DNA of 40,162 nt. Source: an uncultured Gordonibacter sp. GTDB taxonomy: Bacteria; Actinomycetota; Coriobacteriia; Coriobacteriales; Eggerthellaceae. The position numbers and the translations under genes were made by a program. A model generated the notes under the pieces. It had not been told where the DNA came from. It searched no databases and saw nothing but the letters and a program-made list of their open reading frames with translations. The DNA lies in the NCBI GenBank assembly GCA_904420575.1, contig CAJFVW010000193.1, positions 1 to 40,162 on the forward strand. The letters are read 5' to 3'. Shown here in pieces: positions 7,606 to 16,221 of the stretch. Every line of letters starts with the position of its first letter. The first letter of the stretch is position 1.

Positions 7606-8187
7606 CTAGTAGGTCTTCGGGCGCCCGTTCTCGTCGTACTGAACCGGCGGCTGTCCGTATCCCGGCGTCTGCTGTCCGTATCCGTTGGCTCCGTATTGGC
7701 CGTAGGGGTTGTAGGGCTGCCCGTAAGGGACGGTGGGGTACTTGCGCATCTTGTTGAGGTAGACGGCTGATACGATGAGCAGCGCCATGGTGATGAGGCG
7801 GCCGGTCAGAAACGACATCACGGCGCCGGCAATGGCCCATCCGAACGCGGTGCCCAGCTTCTCCTGCTTGGAGCTGTTGCGTATGCCGACGATGCCGGCG
7901 ACCAGCGCGAGGGCCGAGCAGATCGCGCTCCACACGAGGGCCGCGAGGATGGTGCCGATGCCGAGCGAGACGAGCATGGTCACGTCGTTCGCCGTTATGC
8001 CGCGCACGCTGCTGCCTTGGCTGTAGGCTTCGTCGATGACGCGCTGGACGAAGGCGGGGTCGTTCATGTAGCTGCCAAGCACGGCAAGCAGCACGGCCAC
8101 TGCCAGCACGGCCAGGATGGCCAGAACGGATATGACGACGGTCGCGATGCTGAGTCCCCGCACGATACGGGCATTCGAGTCAGGCAT
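7606..8187 (-). CDS. Four-helix membrane protein with Tyr/Gly/Gln/Pro-rich C-terminal tail
   Basis: 193 residues, start preceded by AAAGGAA. Hydrophobic segments lie at about residues 13-38, 70-100 (two close helices) and 115-142. An extracytoplasmic segment follows the first helix (Tyr-Met-Asn-Asp-Pro through Thr-Ala-Asn-Asp). The last 45 residues are a repeat of Tyr-Gly-Gln, Pro-Tyr and Gly-Tyr units, a low-complexity tail seen in DUF4064/DUF4190-like small membrane proteins of Gram-positive bacteria. The function is unknown. A TATACT box on the minus strand at about 8229-8234 may be its promoter, and it is divergent from the alcohol dehydrogenase. Confidence 0.75.
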   Translation of the reverse strand: MPDSNARIVRGLSIATVVISVLAILAVLAVAVLLAVLGSYMNDPAFVQRVIDEAYSQGSSVRGITANDVTMLVSLGIGTILAALVWSAICSALALVAGIVGIRNSSKQEKLGTAFGWAIAGAVMSFLTGRLITMALLIVSAVYLNKMRKYPTVPYGQPYNPYGQYGANGYGQQTPGYGQPPVQYDENGRPKTY

Positions 8188-8333
8188 GGTGTTCCTTTCA
8201 TGGGCGCCCAGGGTTGTTCATGGGAACAAGTATACTGTATCCGTCAACATAACGAGCCTCGTGCAGAGCGTCCCCATCTTTTCGTTGCTGTGCGGGAAGG
8301 CCGGGGGAACAAGCGACGGAAAGGGCGGAGACC

Positions 8334-9506
8334 ATGGAGAACTTCGAATTCGTGTCGCCGACGCACTTCGTGTTCGGGCGCGGCGTGGAAAAGCAGGTGG
8401 GCGCGAAACTGGCCGAGCGCGGTGCGCGGCGCGTGCTGCTGCACTATGGCGGGCAGAGCGCCATCGCAAGCGGGCTCATCGACCGCGTGAAAGCATCGCT
8501 CGACGCGGCGGGCGTCGAGCACGCCGAGTTGGGCGGCGTGCGTCCGAACCCCGAGATCGGCCTGGTGCGGAAGGGCGTCGCGCTGTGCAAGGAACAGGAC
8601 GTCGACTGGGTTTTGGCCGTGGGCGGCGGCTCGGTCATCGACTCGGCAAAGGCCATCGCCGTGGGCGCGCACTACGAAGGCGACGTGTGGGACTTCTTCG
8701 AGACGAAGCGCCAGACCAACGACGTGCTGCCCATCGCCGTGGTGCTCACCATCCCGGCCGCCGGCAGCGAGGCGTCGAAGAACACCGTGGTGAGCAACGA
8801 CGAGCTGGGCCTGAAGTCGGGTTATCCCAACAATGCGCAGCGTCCGAAGCTCGCGTTCATGAACCCGGAGCTCACTTTCACGCTTCCCGCGTACCAGACG
8901 GCGGCGGGTCTGACCGACATGTTCTGTCACCTGCTGGAGCGCTTCTTCGACGACGTGGGCGCCGTGCCGGTGACGGACAACCTCAACCTGTCGCTCATGA
9001 AGACCGTGCGGGCCGAGGCGCCGCGCGTCATGGCGGAGCCGGACAACTACGATGCCCGCGCGAACGTCATGTGGGCGGGAATGCTCTGCCACCAGGGCCT
9101 TGCCGGCGTCGGTCGCCACGAGGACTGGGCGACGCACGGGTTGGAGCACGAGCTGTCGGCGCTGAACCCCGCCATCACGCACGGCGCGGGTCTGGCGGTC
9201 ATGTTTCCTGCCTGGATGGAGTACGTCTACGATGCCGATCCGGCGCGCTTCGCCCACTATGGCCGCGAGGTGTTCGGACTTGCGCCCACCGGCGACGTGC
9301 GCGCCGACGCGCTGTCGGCCATCGACGAGACGCGCAGCTTTTTCGCTTCGCTCGGCATGCCCACAACCCTGGAAGAGCTGGACGTGCACGAAGAGGACAT
9401 CGAGAAGATGATTCCCACGCTCAAGGCGAACAAGGGCAAGCCCTTCGGCAGCTTCAAGAAACTCGCCATGGACGACGCGCGCGAAATCTACAGGATTGCG
9501 CTCTAG
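8334..9506 (+). CDS. Iron-containing alcohol dehydrogenase (YqhD/butanol dehydrogenase-like)
   Basis: 390 residues. Reduces aldehydes, or oxidises alcohols, with NAD(P)H and a divalent metal in the cytoplasm. The nucleotide site is Gly-Gly-Gly-Ser-Val-Ile-Asp-Ser near residue 100. By analogy with YqhD the metal ligands are Asp195, His199, His268 and His283; the last spacing is 15 rather than the usual 14 residues, so one extra residue is present. A GGGCGGAGACC purine-rich site precedes the ATG. It stands alone between a divergent membrane gene and a hairpin, and nothing in the neighbourhood names the substrate. Confidence 0.9.
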   Translation: MENFEFVSPTHFVFGRGVEKQVGAKLAERGARRVLLHYGGQSAIASGLIDRVKASLDAAGVEHAELGGVRPNPEIGLVRKGVALCKEQDVDWVLAVGGGSVIDSAKAIAVGAHYEGDVWDFFETKRQTNDVLPIAVVLTIPAAGSEASKNTVVSNDELGLKSGYPNNAQRPKLAFMNPELTFTLPAYQTAAGLTDMFCHLLERFFDDVGAVPVTDNLNLSLMKTVRAEAPRVMAEPDNYDARANVMWAGMLCHQGLAGVGRHEDWATHGLEHELSALNPAITHGAGLAVMFPAWMEYVYDADPARFAHYGREVFGLAPTGDVRADALSAIDETRSFFASLGMPTTLEELDVHEEDIEKMIPTLKANKGKPFGSFKKLAMDDAREIYRIAL

Positions 9507-9508
9507 CG

Positions 9509-9534
9509 TTCCGGCAGCTTGCCAGCTGCCGGAA
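9509..9534 (+). terminator. 11-bp perfect hairpin after the alcohol dehydrogenase
   Basis: TTCCGGCAGCT (9509-9519) and AGCTGCCGGAA (9524-9534) pair perfectly around a four-base loop, three bases after the stop codon. The U-tract is absent. Confidence 0.6.
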
Positions 9535-9548
9535 TCTGCCGACGCTGC

Positions 9549-9648
9549 GGGAGGCCGTGGCGCCCGATCTCGCGGCGATCCCGGGGGCTCGCGTACGCAG
9601 TACGCGTCGCTCCCGCGATCCCCACGATCTCGGGAGCCACGGCCTCCC
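9549..9648. repeat. 100-nt long imperfect hairpin between convergent genes
   Basis: The left arm 9549-9596 and right arm 9600-9648 are complementary over most of their length, with only a three-base loop (GCA at 9597-9599). The outer 13 bp (GGGAGGCCGTGGC) and the inner 6 bp (GCGTAC) pair perfectly; in between are about eight mismatches and one bulge. It lies between the alcohol dehydrogenase and the convergent YvlD-like gene. It could be a palindromic repetitive element, a miniature transposon relic or a structured transcript end. Confidence 0.7.
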
Positions 9649-9721
9649 TCGCTGACTGACTACGCCAACCTATGAGGCAGTTGTTCCGGGCTTCGCCGGA
9701 AAACTCGCACGCCACAACGAC

Positions 9722-9753
9722 GAAGGCCTGCGAGCTCAACCTCGCAGGCCTTC
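9722..9753 (-). terminator. 13-bp perfect hairpin terminator of the YvlD-like gene
   Basis: GAAGGCCTGCGAG (9722-9734) and its reverse complement (9741-9753) flank a six-base loop. It lies 23 bp beyond the stop of the minus-strand gene at 9777. Read on the minus strand it is followed by GTCGTTGTGG, only weakly U-rich. Another small hairpin (TTCCGG...CCGGAAAA) lies at about 9684-9701. Confidence 0.55.
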
Positions 9754-9776
9754 CGGCTTTCGGGCGCGAAGCGCTT

Positions 9777-10145
9777 CTAGTCTTTCCCCACCAGGGCGTT
9801 CATAAGGGACGACACGATGCTGATGACGATGGACGCCACGAAGGCGCTGCCGAAGGAAACGATGTCGAAGCCCACCTGGAAGATGCCGTTGGCCAGCCAG
9901 GCGGCGATGTAGAGCATGAGCGTGTTCACCACCAGGTAGAAAATGCCCAGCGTGAGTACCGTCACGGGGAGGCTGAGCACCTGCATGATGGGACGGATGC
10001 TGATGTTCACCAGCGAAAGGATGAGGGCGAACAGCGCTATGCCGGCCCAGGCGCTCGTGCCGCCGATGAGGTCGATGCCCGGCACCAGCCATACGGCCAC
10101 GCCTACGGCGACGGCGGTGACCAGCCAGCGGATGATGAAGTTCAT
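9777..10145 (-). CDS. YvlD-like four-helix membrane protein (phage holin family 4, PF04020 type)
   Basis: 122 residues from the Met in Met-Asn-Phe-Ile-Ile-Arg-Trp; GAGAGGA lies upstream, whereas a longer upstream open frame has no hydrophobic or conserved content. Four hydrophobic segments cover almost the whole protein. The Leu-Val-Asn-Ile-Ser-Ile-Arg-Pro segment followed by Leu-Pro-Val-Thr-Val-Leu-Thr-Leu-Gly is the family hallmark. These chromosomal proteins resemble holins by family name but are not phage lysis proteins; in Bacillus, yvlD lies in an envelope-stress operon. Here it stands alone. A TATAGT box on the minus strand (10347-10352 region) may drive it. Confidence 0.85.
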   Translation of the reverse strand: MNFIIRWLVTAVAVGVAVWLVPGIDLIGGTSAWAGIALFALILSLVNISIRPIMQVLSLPVTVLTLGIFYLVVNTLMLYIAAWLANGIFQVGFDIVSFGSAFVASIVISIVSSLMNALVGKD

Positions 10146-10606
10146 GTGTCCGTCCTCTCGTGCGATCGATGTGCGCCGGGGGCCGGATTGCGTCCCGCCT
10201 GTCCCGCCGGTCGCGACGTGCGATCGGCGTGCGTTCGGAATGCGGTCTGGCGTTCCCCGTCGCAGGGGGGGTGCGTGCCCGCAGGTCCGGCGCGCGGCGG
10301 GGGCACCGGCTGCGGCCGGTCGCGACACCCCATGACTGATCGGCCACTATAGCAAATCCGATGCGATATCGTCATAAAAGTCATGCAAACGTTACGATGC
10401 CGTTTCGTTCGGCGAGCCCATCCGCGACTGGTCTGGTCGGCGGACGTGGCACCCGAGCGCTCCCGGCACGGGCGTGCCGGGCCTCAGGCGCGAAACGATC
10501 CGACAGGAACGGCGCTTTGGGAGAAAAGGGGATCTCGAAGGAAAAAACAGGAGGGGGGATACCCGTTCGTGATCGTATTCTTCGTGCATAAGGCGACCTT
10601 TTATGC

Positions 10607-10612
10607 AACAAT
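10607..10612 (+). promoter_or_regulatory. Candidate -10 box for a leaderless methyltransferase transcript
   Basis: AACAAT ends eight bases before the ATG at 10620, and there is no Shine-Dalgarno site. The spacing is the same as at the maf and hpt leader promoters. Just upstream, GCATAAGG and CCTTTTATGC (about 10586-10606) form a small imperfect dyad. The rest of the gap 10146-10619 holds no gene I can support. Confidence 0.35.
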
Positions 10613-10619
10613 AGGCGCC

Positions 10620-12272
10620 ATGAATCGCAAAGCCCACAACAGCAAGAAGCCGACGAAGAAGCCCGCCCTGCACGGTGCCCGACCGAGCGCGCCCCGGTCT
10701 GGGCGCGGCAGCCGCGCCCAGGCGCCCGCGCCTGCACGGGAGACGCGTGAGCGCGATTCCCGAGGTCAGGGCTCGCCCGCGTCCAAGCGGACGCCGGCGG
10801 CTGCGGGCACGGTGCATGAGCACGCACCGTCAGCGCGCACGGCGGCTGCGGGCACGGGCGCGTCGTGTCCGGTGGAGGCGCAGTGCGGGGCATGCGAGCA
10901 CGTGAGCATGCCCTACGGCGACCAGCTGGCGCTCAAGCAGCGCAGCATGGAGGACCTGTTTGCCGATTGGGCCCCCCAAGGGGCGGTCCGTCCCATTCTG
11001 GGAATGGACGACCCCTTTCATTACCGCAACAAGGTCACTTCGCCCTTTGCGCCGGGCCGCAGGATCGACCCTGCCGAAAGTCGCGGACGTAGCTGCCGGG
11101 CCTACGGAAGGGACGGCCGCACGGCAGGCAAGGGCAAGGCGGCCCGCGCTGCCGCGCCACGCCACGAGATCCTTACGGGCATGTACGCGGCGCATTCGCA
11201 CCGTCTGGTTCCCACCGACGCGTGCCTGTTGGAAAACCAGCAGGCGAAGGCCGTCATCGCAGCGGTGCGCGATCTCATGCCGCGTTTCGGCCTTCTGCCC
11301 TATCGCGAAGACGCGCACGCGGGCTTTGTGCGCCATGCCGTGGTGCGCGTGGGGCATGAGAGCGGCGAGGTGCTGGTCACGCTGGTGACCAACGGTAAGG
11401 AATTTCCCGGTTCGCGGGCGTTCTGCCGCGAACTCGTGCGCCGCTGTCCCTTCGTGACCACGGTGGTGCAGAACGTGAACCTGCGTCAGACGAACGTCAT
11501 CCTGGGCGAGGAAGAGCGCACGCTGTACGGGCCGGGCTTCATCCTGGACACGCTGTGCGGCCTGAGCTTCCGCATCTCGTCCCATTCGTTCTACCAGGTG
11601 AATGCCGTGCAGACCGAGGTGTTGTATCGCCAGGCCATGGAGCTTGCGGGGCTCGCCGGCACGCAGACGGTCGTGGACGCGTACTGCGGCACGGGCACCA
11701 TCGGCCTGGTGGCCGCGAAGAGCGGCGCCGCGCGGGTGATCGGCGTGGACAACGTGGCATCGGCCGTGCGCGACGCGCGCCAGAACGCCCGTCACAACGG
11801 CGTGGCGAACGCGGAGTTCGTCGCTGCCGACGCTGGCGACTTCATGTGCGCCCTGGCCGCCCAAAAAAGCGGCTGCACGCCCGCCGCCGACGCCAGGGAC
11901 GTCCCCGCGTCCGCCCTCACGCCCGCCGCCGACGCTGAGAGCGCGACAGCCCTCGCCCCTGCCGTCGACATCGCGGGCACGCCAGTGCCTGCCCCTGATG
12001 TACCCACGCCCGCCGGCGACCTGGTGCTCTTCATGGACCCGCCGCGTGCCGGCGCGAGCGAGGCGTTCCTGGACGCCGCGTGCGCCTTGGCGCCCGAGCG
12101 CATCGTCTACATATCCTGCAATCCCGAAACGCAGGTGCGCGACGTGGCGCGTCTGGCCCGGGCGGGGTACGAGGTGCGTGCCGTGCAGCCCGTGGACATG
12201 TTCCCCCATACGTCCCACATCGAATCTATCGCGCTTATTGTGCGAGGCAAGTCGAAGGAGGCCTCCTCATGA
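10620..12272 (+). CDS. TrmA/RumA-family RNA (uracil-C5-)-methyltransferase, RlmD/RlmCD-like
   Basis: 550 residues, larger than the usual 430-460. It methylates C5 of a uridine in 23S rRNA (or tRNA) using S-adenosylmethionine. An iron-sulfur site is indicated by Cys83, Cys89, Cys92 and probably Cys202. The SAM motif is Asp-Ala-Tyr-Cys-Gly-Thr-Gly-Thr-Ile-Gly-Leu, the nucleophile Cys500 lies in Ser-Cys-Asn-Pro-Glu, and the base is in His-Thr-Ser-His-Ile-Glu near the C-terminus. The excess length comes from a basic, Ala-rich N-terminal tail of about 80 residues, a basic insert at about residues 150-180 and an Ala/Pro-rich insert at about 414-463. No TRAM domain is evident. The stop overlaps the next start (ATGA). 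Confidence 0.85.
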   Translation: MNRKAHNSKKPTKKPALHGARPSAPRSGRGSRAQAPAPARETRERDSRGQGSPASKRTPAAAGTVHEHAPSARTAAAGTGASCPVEAQCGACEHVSMPYGDQLALKQRSMEDLFADWAPQGAVRPILGMDDPFHYRNKVTSPFAPGRRIDPAESRGRSCRAYGRDGRTAGKGKAARAAAPRHEILTGMYAAHSHRLVPTDACLLENQQAKAVIAAVRDLMPRFGLLPYREDAHAGFVRHAVVRVGHESGEVLVTLVTNGKEFPGSRAFCRELVRRCPFVTTVVQNVNLRQTNVILGEEERTLYGPGFILDTLCGLSFRISSHSFYQVNAVQTEVLYRQAMELAGLAGTQTVVDAYCGTGTIGLVAAKSGAARVIGVDNVASAVRDARQNARHNGVANAEFVAADAGDFMCALAAQKSGCTPAADARDVPASALTPAADAESATALAPAVDIAGTPVPAPDVPTPAGDLVLFMDPPRAGASEAFLDAACALAPERIVYISCNPETQVRDVARLARAGYEVRAVQPVDMFPHTSHIESIALIVRGKSKEASS

Positions 12273-14965
12273 GCAACAACGACGAGCGGGACAACGAGGG
12301 CGGCGAAGAGCGGCACGACGAACGCCCGGAAACCTTCCGCGAAGAACCCGCATACATCCTTCGCTCTGCGAGCGAGCTGTCCGACGTGAACCAGCTGGTG
12401 CTCGATGCCGTTCTCGACAGTATGCACGCGAACCTGTACGTGACGGACCCGCAGACGGACAAGATCCTGTTCATGAACCGCGCCATGAAGGAGGAATACG
12501 GCCTGGAGAGCCCCGAAGGCAGCGTCTGCTGGCGCGTGCTGCAGAACGGCCTGGCCGAGCGGTGTTCCTTCTGCCCCATCGACGTCCTCAGCCAAAGCGG
12601 CCAGCAGTCCATGGTCATGCAGTGGGAGGAAGACAGCCCGGTGACCGGTCGGCTGTACCGCAACTACGACAGCCTGGTCACATGGCTAGACGGCTCCACC
12701 GTGCATCTGCAGCAGTCGGTGGACATCACCGAGCTCAAGACGGCGCGCATCGACGAGCTGACGGGTCTGTTCACCCGCCGCTTCGGAAAGGACCGGCTGC
12801 GAGAGGCCATGGACCGCGCGACGGCCAAGGGCGAATCGATCAGCGTCTGCCTGTTCGACATCAACGACCTGAAATGCGTGAACGACGCCTACGGCCACGC
12901 AGAAGGCGACCGGTTCATCCGCGCGGTGGCGCTTGCCGTCCGTCGCGAGTTCGCGGTTTCCGATTTCGGCTTCCGGCTGAGCGGCGACGAACTGGTGGCG
13001 GTGTTCCACCGCGACGCCGGCCAGGTGAACGAGGCCATGGACCGCGTCTCGGAATCGCTCGCGCAGGAAGACAAGGGCTTCGACCATCCCTACGACCGCG
13101 CATTCAGCTTCGGCATCGTGGAAGTGGTTCCGGGCTGCGGATCCGACGCGCGCGACGTGCTGGACCTGGCCGACGTGCGCATGTACGACCAGAAGCGGTC
13201 CTACCACATCGCGCGCAACGAACAGCGCAGTCACGGCATCGCGGCGGGCGCGGCGGACGCTGCCGCTGGCCGCAACGCCATCGTGCCCCGCTCGACCTTC
13301 GATTACGACAAGGACCGCCTGTACGACGCGCTGGTGGAAAGCACCGACGACTACCTGTACGTCTGCAACATGAAGACGGGCGTGTTCCGCTATCCGACGG
13401 CGATGGTGGAAGAGTTCGGCCTGCCGGGCGAGGTGATCGAGAACGCGGCCGCCGTCTGGGGCGCCCATGTGCACGAAGACGACCGTGCCGCGTTCCTGGA
13501 ATCGAACCAGGAGATCACCGACGGGCGCACGACGCGCCACTGCATCGAGTACCGCGCGCTCAACCGGCGTGGCGAATGGGTGTGGCTGCGTTGCCGCGGC
13601 CGTCTCGTCCAGGACGCCGTGGGGGAACCCAGCCTGTTCGCGGGCTTCATCACCAATCTGGGCAAGAAGAACAACGTGGATCGCGCGACCGGCCTGTTCA
13701 ACAAGTTCGAGTTCAAGGACACGGCCGTCCATGCGCTGGAGACGCACCCGGACGACGAGGCCACGTTCATGATCCTGGGCATCGACGACTTCCGCCACGT
13801 GAACGACCGCTACGACCGCGTGTTCGGCGACGCCGTGATACGCCTGGTCGCCCAACGCATCCAGGCGGCGCTTCCTTCCTGCGCGAGCGCCTACCGCCTG
13901 GACGGCGACGAGTTCGCCGTGTTCTTGCGCGGCGCCGGCGCGGAAGAGATCCACGACATGTACAAAAGGCTGCACGCCACGTTCTCCCACCAGCAGGAAT
14001 ACGACGGGCGCAAGTTCTATTGCACCTTGTCGGCGGGCTTCGCGCGGTACCCCGAGAATGCGACCACCTACGAAGACCTGGTCAAGCGGGCAACCTATGC
14101 GCTCGAGCACGCGAAGGCGCATGGCAAAAACCGCTGCGTGGCGTTCTCGGACGACATCATGAAGGGCCGGACCCGCGCGCTCGAGCTCATGGAGCTGCTG
14201 CGCGACAGCGTGGAGCATGGGTTCGAGGGGTTCAGCCTGGCGTACCAGCCGCAGATCGATGCGGCGACCGGGCGTGTGGGCGGTGCGGAGGCGCTGGCGC
14301 GGTGGACCTGCCCGGAATACGGAAACGTGCCGCCCGACGAGTTCATCCCGCTGCTCGAGAGCAGCGGCCTTATCGTGCCCGTGGGCGTATGGGTGCTGAA
14401 CCAGGCCGTGCAGACCTGCAAGCGGTGGAGTGCGGTGCTGCCCGGCTTCGTCATGGACGTGAATCTGTCGTACCGCCAGGTGGAGGAAGGGACGTTCGTC
14501 GATTGCGTGCGAGCTGCCTTGCACGCCGCCGACCTGTCGCCCAAGAACCTGGTCATCGAGATGACGGAAAGCTACTTCTCCCTCGACGACCAGGAAACCA
14601 GCAGCCTGTTCTCCGACCTGCGGGCCCTGGGCGTGCGGGTGGCCATGGACGACTTCGGGACCGGCTACTCCACGCTGGGCATCCTGAAGAACGTGCCGGC
14701 CGACATCGTGAAGATCGACCGGACCTTCGTGCGCGACGTGCACGCGAGCACCTTCGACGCCACGTTCATCCGCTTCATCGTGGCGCTGTGCCACGACGTG
14801 AACATCAACGTGTGCCTGGAGGGCGTGGAGACCGACGAGGAGTACGCGGCGGTGAGCGACATGGGAATCGACTCCATCCAGGGATTCCTGTTCGGCAGGC
14901 CTCAGACGGCCGAAGGCTTCGAGCGGCTGTACCTGTCCAAGGGTGGGGAAGGAGCCGTGCAGTGA
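12269..14965 (+). CDS. PAS-GGDEF-PAS-GGDEF-EAL cyclic-di-GMP signalling protein
   Basis: 898 residues, AAGGAG eight bases upstream, start overlapping the methyltransferase stop. Domains in order: a PAS-like sensor (about 35-155) with a Cys-x11-Cys-x2-Cys cluster; a GGDEF-like domain (about 160-320) whose signature is Ser-Gly-Asp-Glu-Leu; a second PAS (about 350-470); a second GGDEF domain with Asp-Gly-Asp-Glu-Phe; and an EAL domain (about 635-890). The EAL domain keeps the catalytic set: Glu-Ala-Leu-Ala-Arg-Trp at 674, Asn-Leu-Ser, Glu-Met-Thr-Glu-Ser, Asp-Asp-Phe-Gly-Thr-Gly-Tyr-Ser, Lys-Ile-Asp and Glu-Gly-Val-Glu-Thr. It is probably an active phosphodiesterase; cyclase activity is doubtful for the first GGDEF and possible for the second. 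There is no membrane segment, so it should be cytoplasmic. Confidence 0.9.
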   Translation: MSNNDERDNEGGEERHDERPETFREEPAYILRSASELSDVNQLVLDAVLDSMHANLYVTDPQTDKILFMNRAMKEEYGLESPEGSVCWRVLQNGLAERCSFCPIDVLSQSGQQSMVMQWEEDSPVTGRLYRNYDSLVTWLDGSTVHLQQSVDITELKTARIDELTGLFTRRFGKDRLREAMDRATAKGESISVCLFDINDLKCVNDAYGHAEGDRFIRAVALAVRREFAVSDFGFRLSGDELVAVFHRDAGQVNEAMDRVSESLAQEDKGFDHPYDRAFSFGIVEVVPGCGSDARDVLDLADVRMYDQKRSYHIARNEQRSHGIAAGAADAAAGRNAIVPRSTFDYDKDRLYDALVESTDDYLYVCNMKTGVFRYPTAMVEEFGLPGEVIENAAAVWGAHVHEDDRAAFLESNQEITDGRTTRHCIEYRALNRRGEWVWLRCRGRLVQDAVGEPSLFAGFITNLGKKNNVDRATGLFNKFEFKDTAVHALETHPDDEATFMILGIDDFRHVNDRYDRVFGDAVIRLVAQRIQAALPSCASAYRLDGDEFAVFLRGAGAEEIHDMYKRLHATFSHQQEYDGRKFYCTLSAGFARYPENATTYEDLVKRATYALEHAKAHGKNRCVAFSDDIMKGRTRALELMELLRDSVEHGFEGFSLAYQPQIDAATGRVGGAEALARWTCPEYGNVPPDEFIPLLESSGLIVPVGVWVLNQAVQTCKRWSAVLPGFVMDVNLSYRQVEEGTFVDCVRAALHAADLSPKNLVIEMTESYFSLDDQETSSLFSDLRALGVRVAMDDFGTGYSTLGILKNVPADIVKIDRTFVRDVHASTFDATFIRFIVALCHDVNINVCLEGVETDEEYAAVSDMGIDSIQGFLFGRPQTAEGFERLYLSKGGEGAVQ

Positions 14966-16203
14966 CGCGGAAGGCGGAGGGGCTTTCCCCGGTCGCCCGG
15001 CGTGCCGTGGATGCCGTGCACGGACGGAGGCTGGCGACCGGCGAATCGCCCGTGCTGCTCATGGTGTCGGGCGGGTCGGACTCCACGGCGTTGGCCTACG
15101 TGGCCTGCGAGCTGCGCGCGGCGGGCCTGGTGGGCCCGCTGGCCATGCTGCACGTGAACCATCGGCTGCGTGGCGAAGACGCCGATGCCGACGCGCGCTT
15201 CGTGGCGGGCTTGGCCGAGCTTCTGGACATTCCGCTGTTCCTGTGCGAGATCGACGTGGCGGCCGAGGCGAAGCGCACGGGCGGCAACGTGGAGGCGGTG
15301 GCCCGCCGCGAGCGCTACCTTGCCGCCAACGAGGCCTTGCGCAGCCTGTGCCGGCACGAGGCCGTACCCGTCGCCGACGGACGCATCTTCACGGCGCATA
15401 CGGCCGACGACCGCGTGGAGAGCTTCTACATGCGCTCCATCGTGGGCACCGGCCCCGGGGGCTTCAGGTCCATGCGCTATGTCAACGGCCCGGTCGTGCG
15501 GCCCCTCATGGACGCGAGCCGCGAGGAGCTGCGCGCCTACGTGGAGGAGCGAGAGCGCAGCGGCAAGCCTGTTGCGTGCGACGCGGAGGGGGGCCTCTGG
15601 CGAGAAGACGCCACCAACGCCCACACGGACCGCTTCCGCGCCTACGTGCGCCACGAGATCGTGCCTCGCGCCAAGGAGCGCAACCCGCAGCTGCTCGACG
15701 TGCTGGGCCGCACGATGAACCTCATCGCCGACGAGGACGACTTCATGGAAAGCCTGGCCGAAGACGTGGCCGAACGTTGCGTGGCGTGGCTTGCGGGCGA
15801 CGGGGCGCAGGGGACCGACTTCGGTGCCGGCTTCGTCCTTGCCCCTTCGTTCGGGATGGAGCCCCTGCCGCTGCGACGCCGCGTCTGCCTGCGCGCCCTG
15901 CAGAGCATGCTGGGTCCGGATGCCCGGGTCGAGACGGCGTCGGTCGAGGCCGTCCTGGCCGCGTTCTCCGGAGGAACGGAAGAGGGGTCGGGCGAGGAAG
16001 GCGCGCCCGCGGCGGGACCTGCCACTGCAGGAGGGGAGCCCGCCGGCGCGCGCGGCGTGGCGCGTGCAGGCAAGGCCGCAGCCGGCAAGCCCCTTGGCGG
16101 ATACGTCGCGAACATCCAAGGGGACCTGGCCGTGAGCGCGAACAAGCACGGCGTGCGCGTGGAGCCCATGGCCGCCTTCCGCGCACGCAGGAAGCGGGCA
16201 TAG
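14962..16203 (+). CDS. tilS: tRNA(Ile)-lysidine synthase
   Basis: 413 residues from a GTG that overlaps the upstream stop (GTGA), with AAGGAG seven bases before it. The enzyme adds lysine to C34 of the CAU-anticodon isoleucine tRNA, changing decoding to AUA, and is essential. The PP-loop Ser-Gly-Gly-Ser-Asp-Ser (residues 36-41) binds ATP. The His-Val-Asn-His-Arg-Leu-Arg-Gly motif and the later Asp-Ala-Thr-Asn segment are family signatures. Near the C-terminus (about 335-378) is a Gly/Ala/Glu-rich low-complexity insert. Its position behind a c-di-GMP gene in one overlapping operon is unusual; the link to translation is the upstream rRNA methyltransferase. Confidence 0.9.
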   Translation: MTRKAEGLSPVARRAVDAVHGRRLATGESPVLLMVSGGSDSTALAYVACELRAAGLVGPLAMLHVNHRLRGEDADADARFVAGLAELLDIPLFLCEIDVAAEAKRTGGNVEAVARRERYLAANEALRSLCRHEAVPVADGRIFTAHTADDRVESFYMRSIVGTGPGGFRSMRYVNGPVVRPLMDASREELRAYVEERERSGKPVACDAEGGLWREDATNAHTDRFRAYVRHEIVPRAKERNPQLLDVLGRTMNLIADEDDFMESLAEDVAERCVAWLAGDGAQGTDFGAGFVLAPSFGMEPLPLRRRVCLRALQSMLGPDARVETASVEAVLAAFSGGTEEGSGEEGAPAAGPATAGGEPAGARGVARAGKAAAGKPLGGYVANIQGDLAVSANKHGVRVEPMAAFRARRKRA

Positions 16204-16221
16204 GCGGTCGCGTCCAGGTCC

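Noticed and set aside
9549-9648. tRNA gene
   Set aside because: The fold is one long hairpin with no cloverleaf, T-loop or CCA.
9777-10145. Prophage holin
   Set aside because: The YvlD-type family is named for holins but is chromosomal; no lysin, tail or integrase genes are near.
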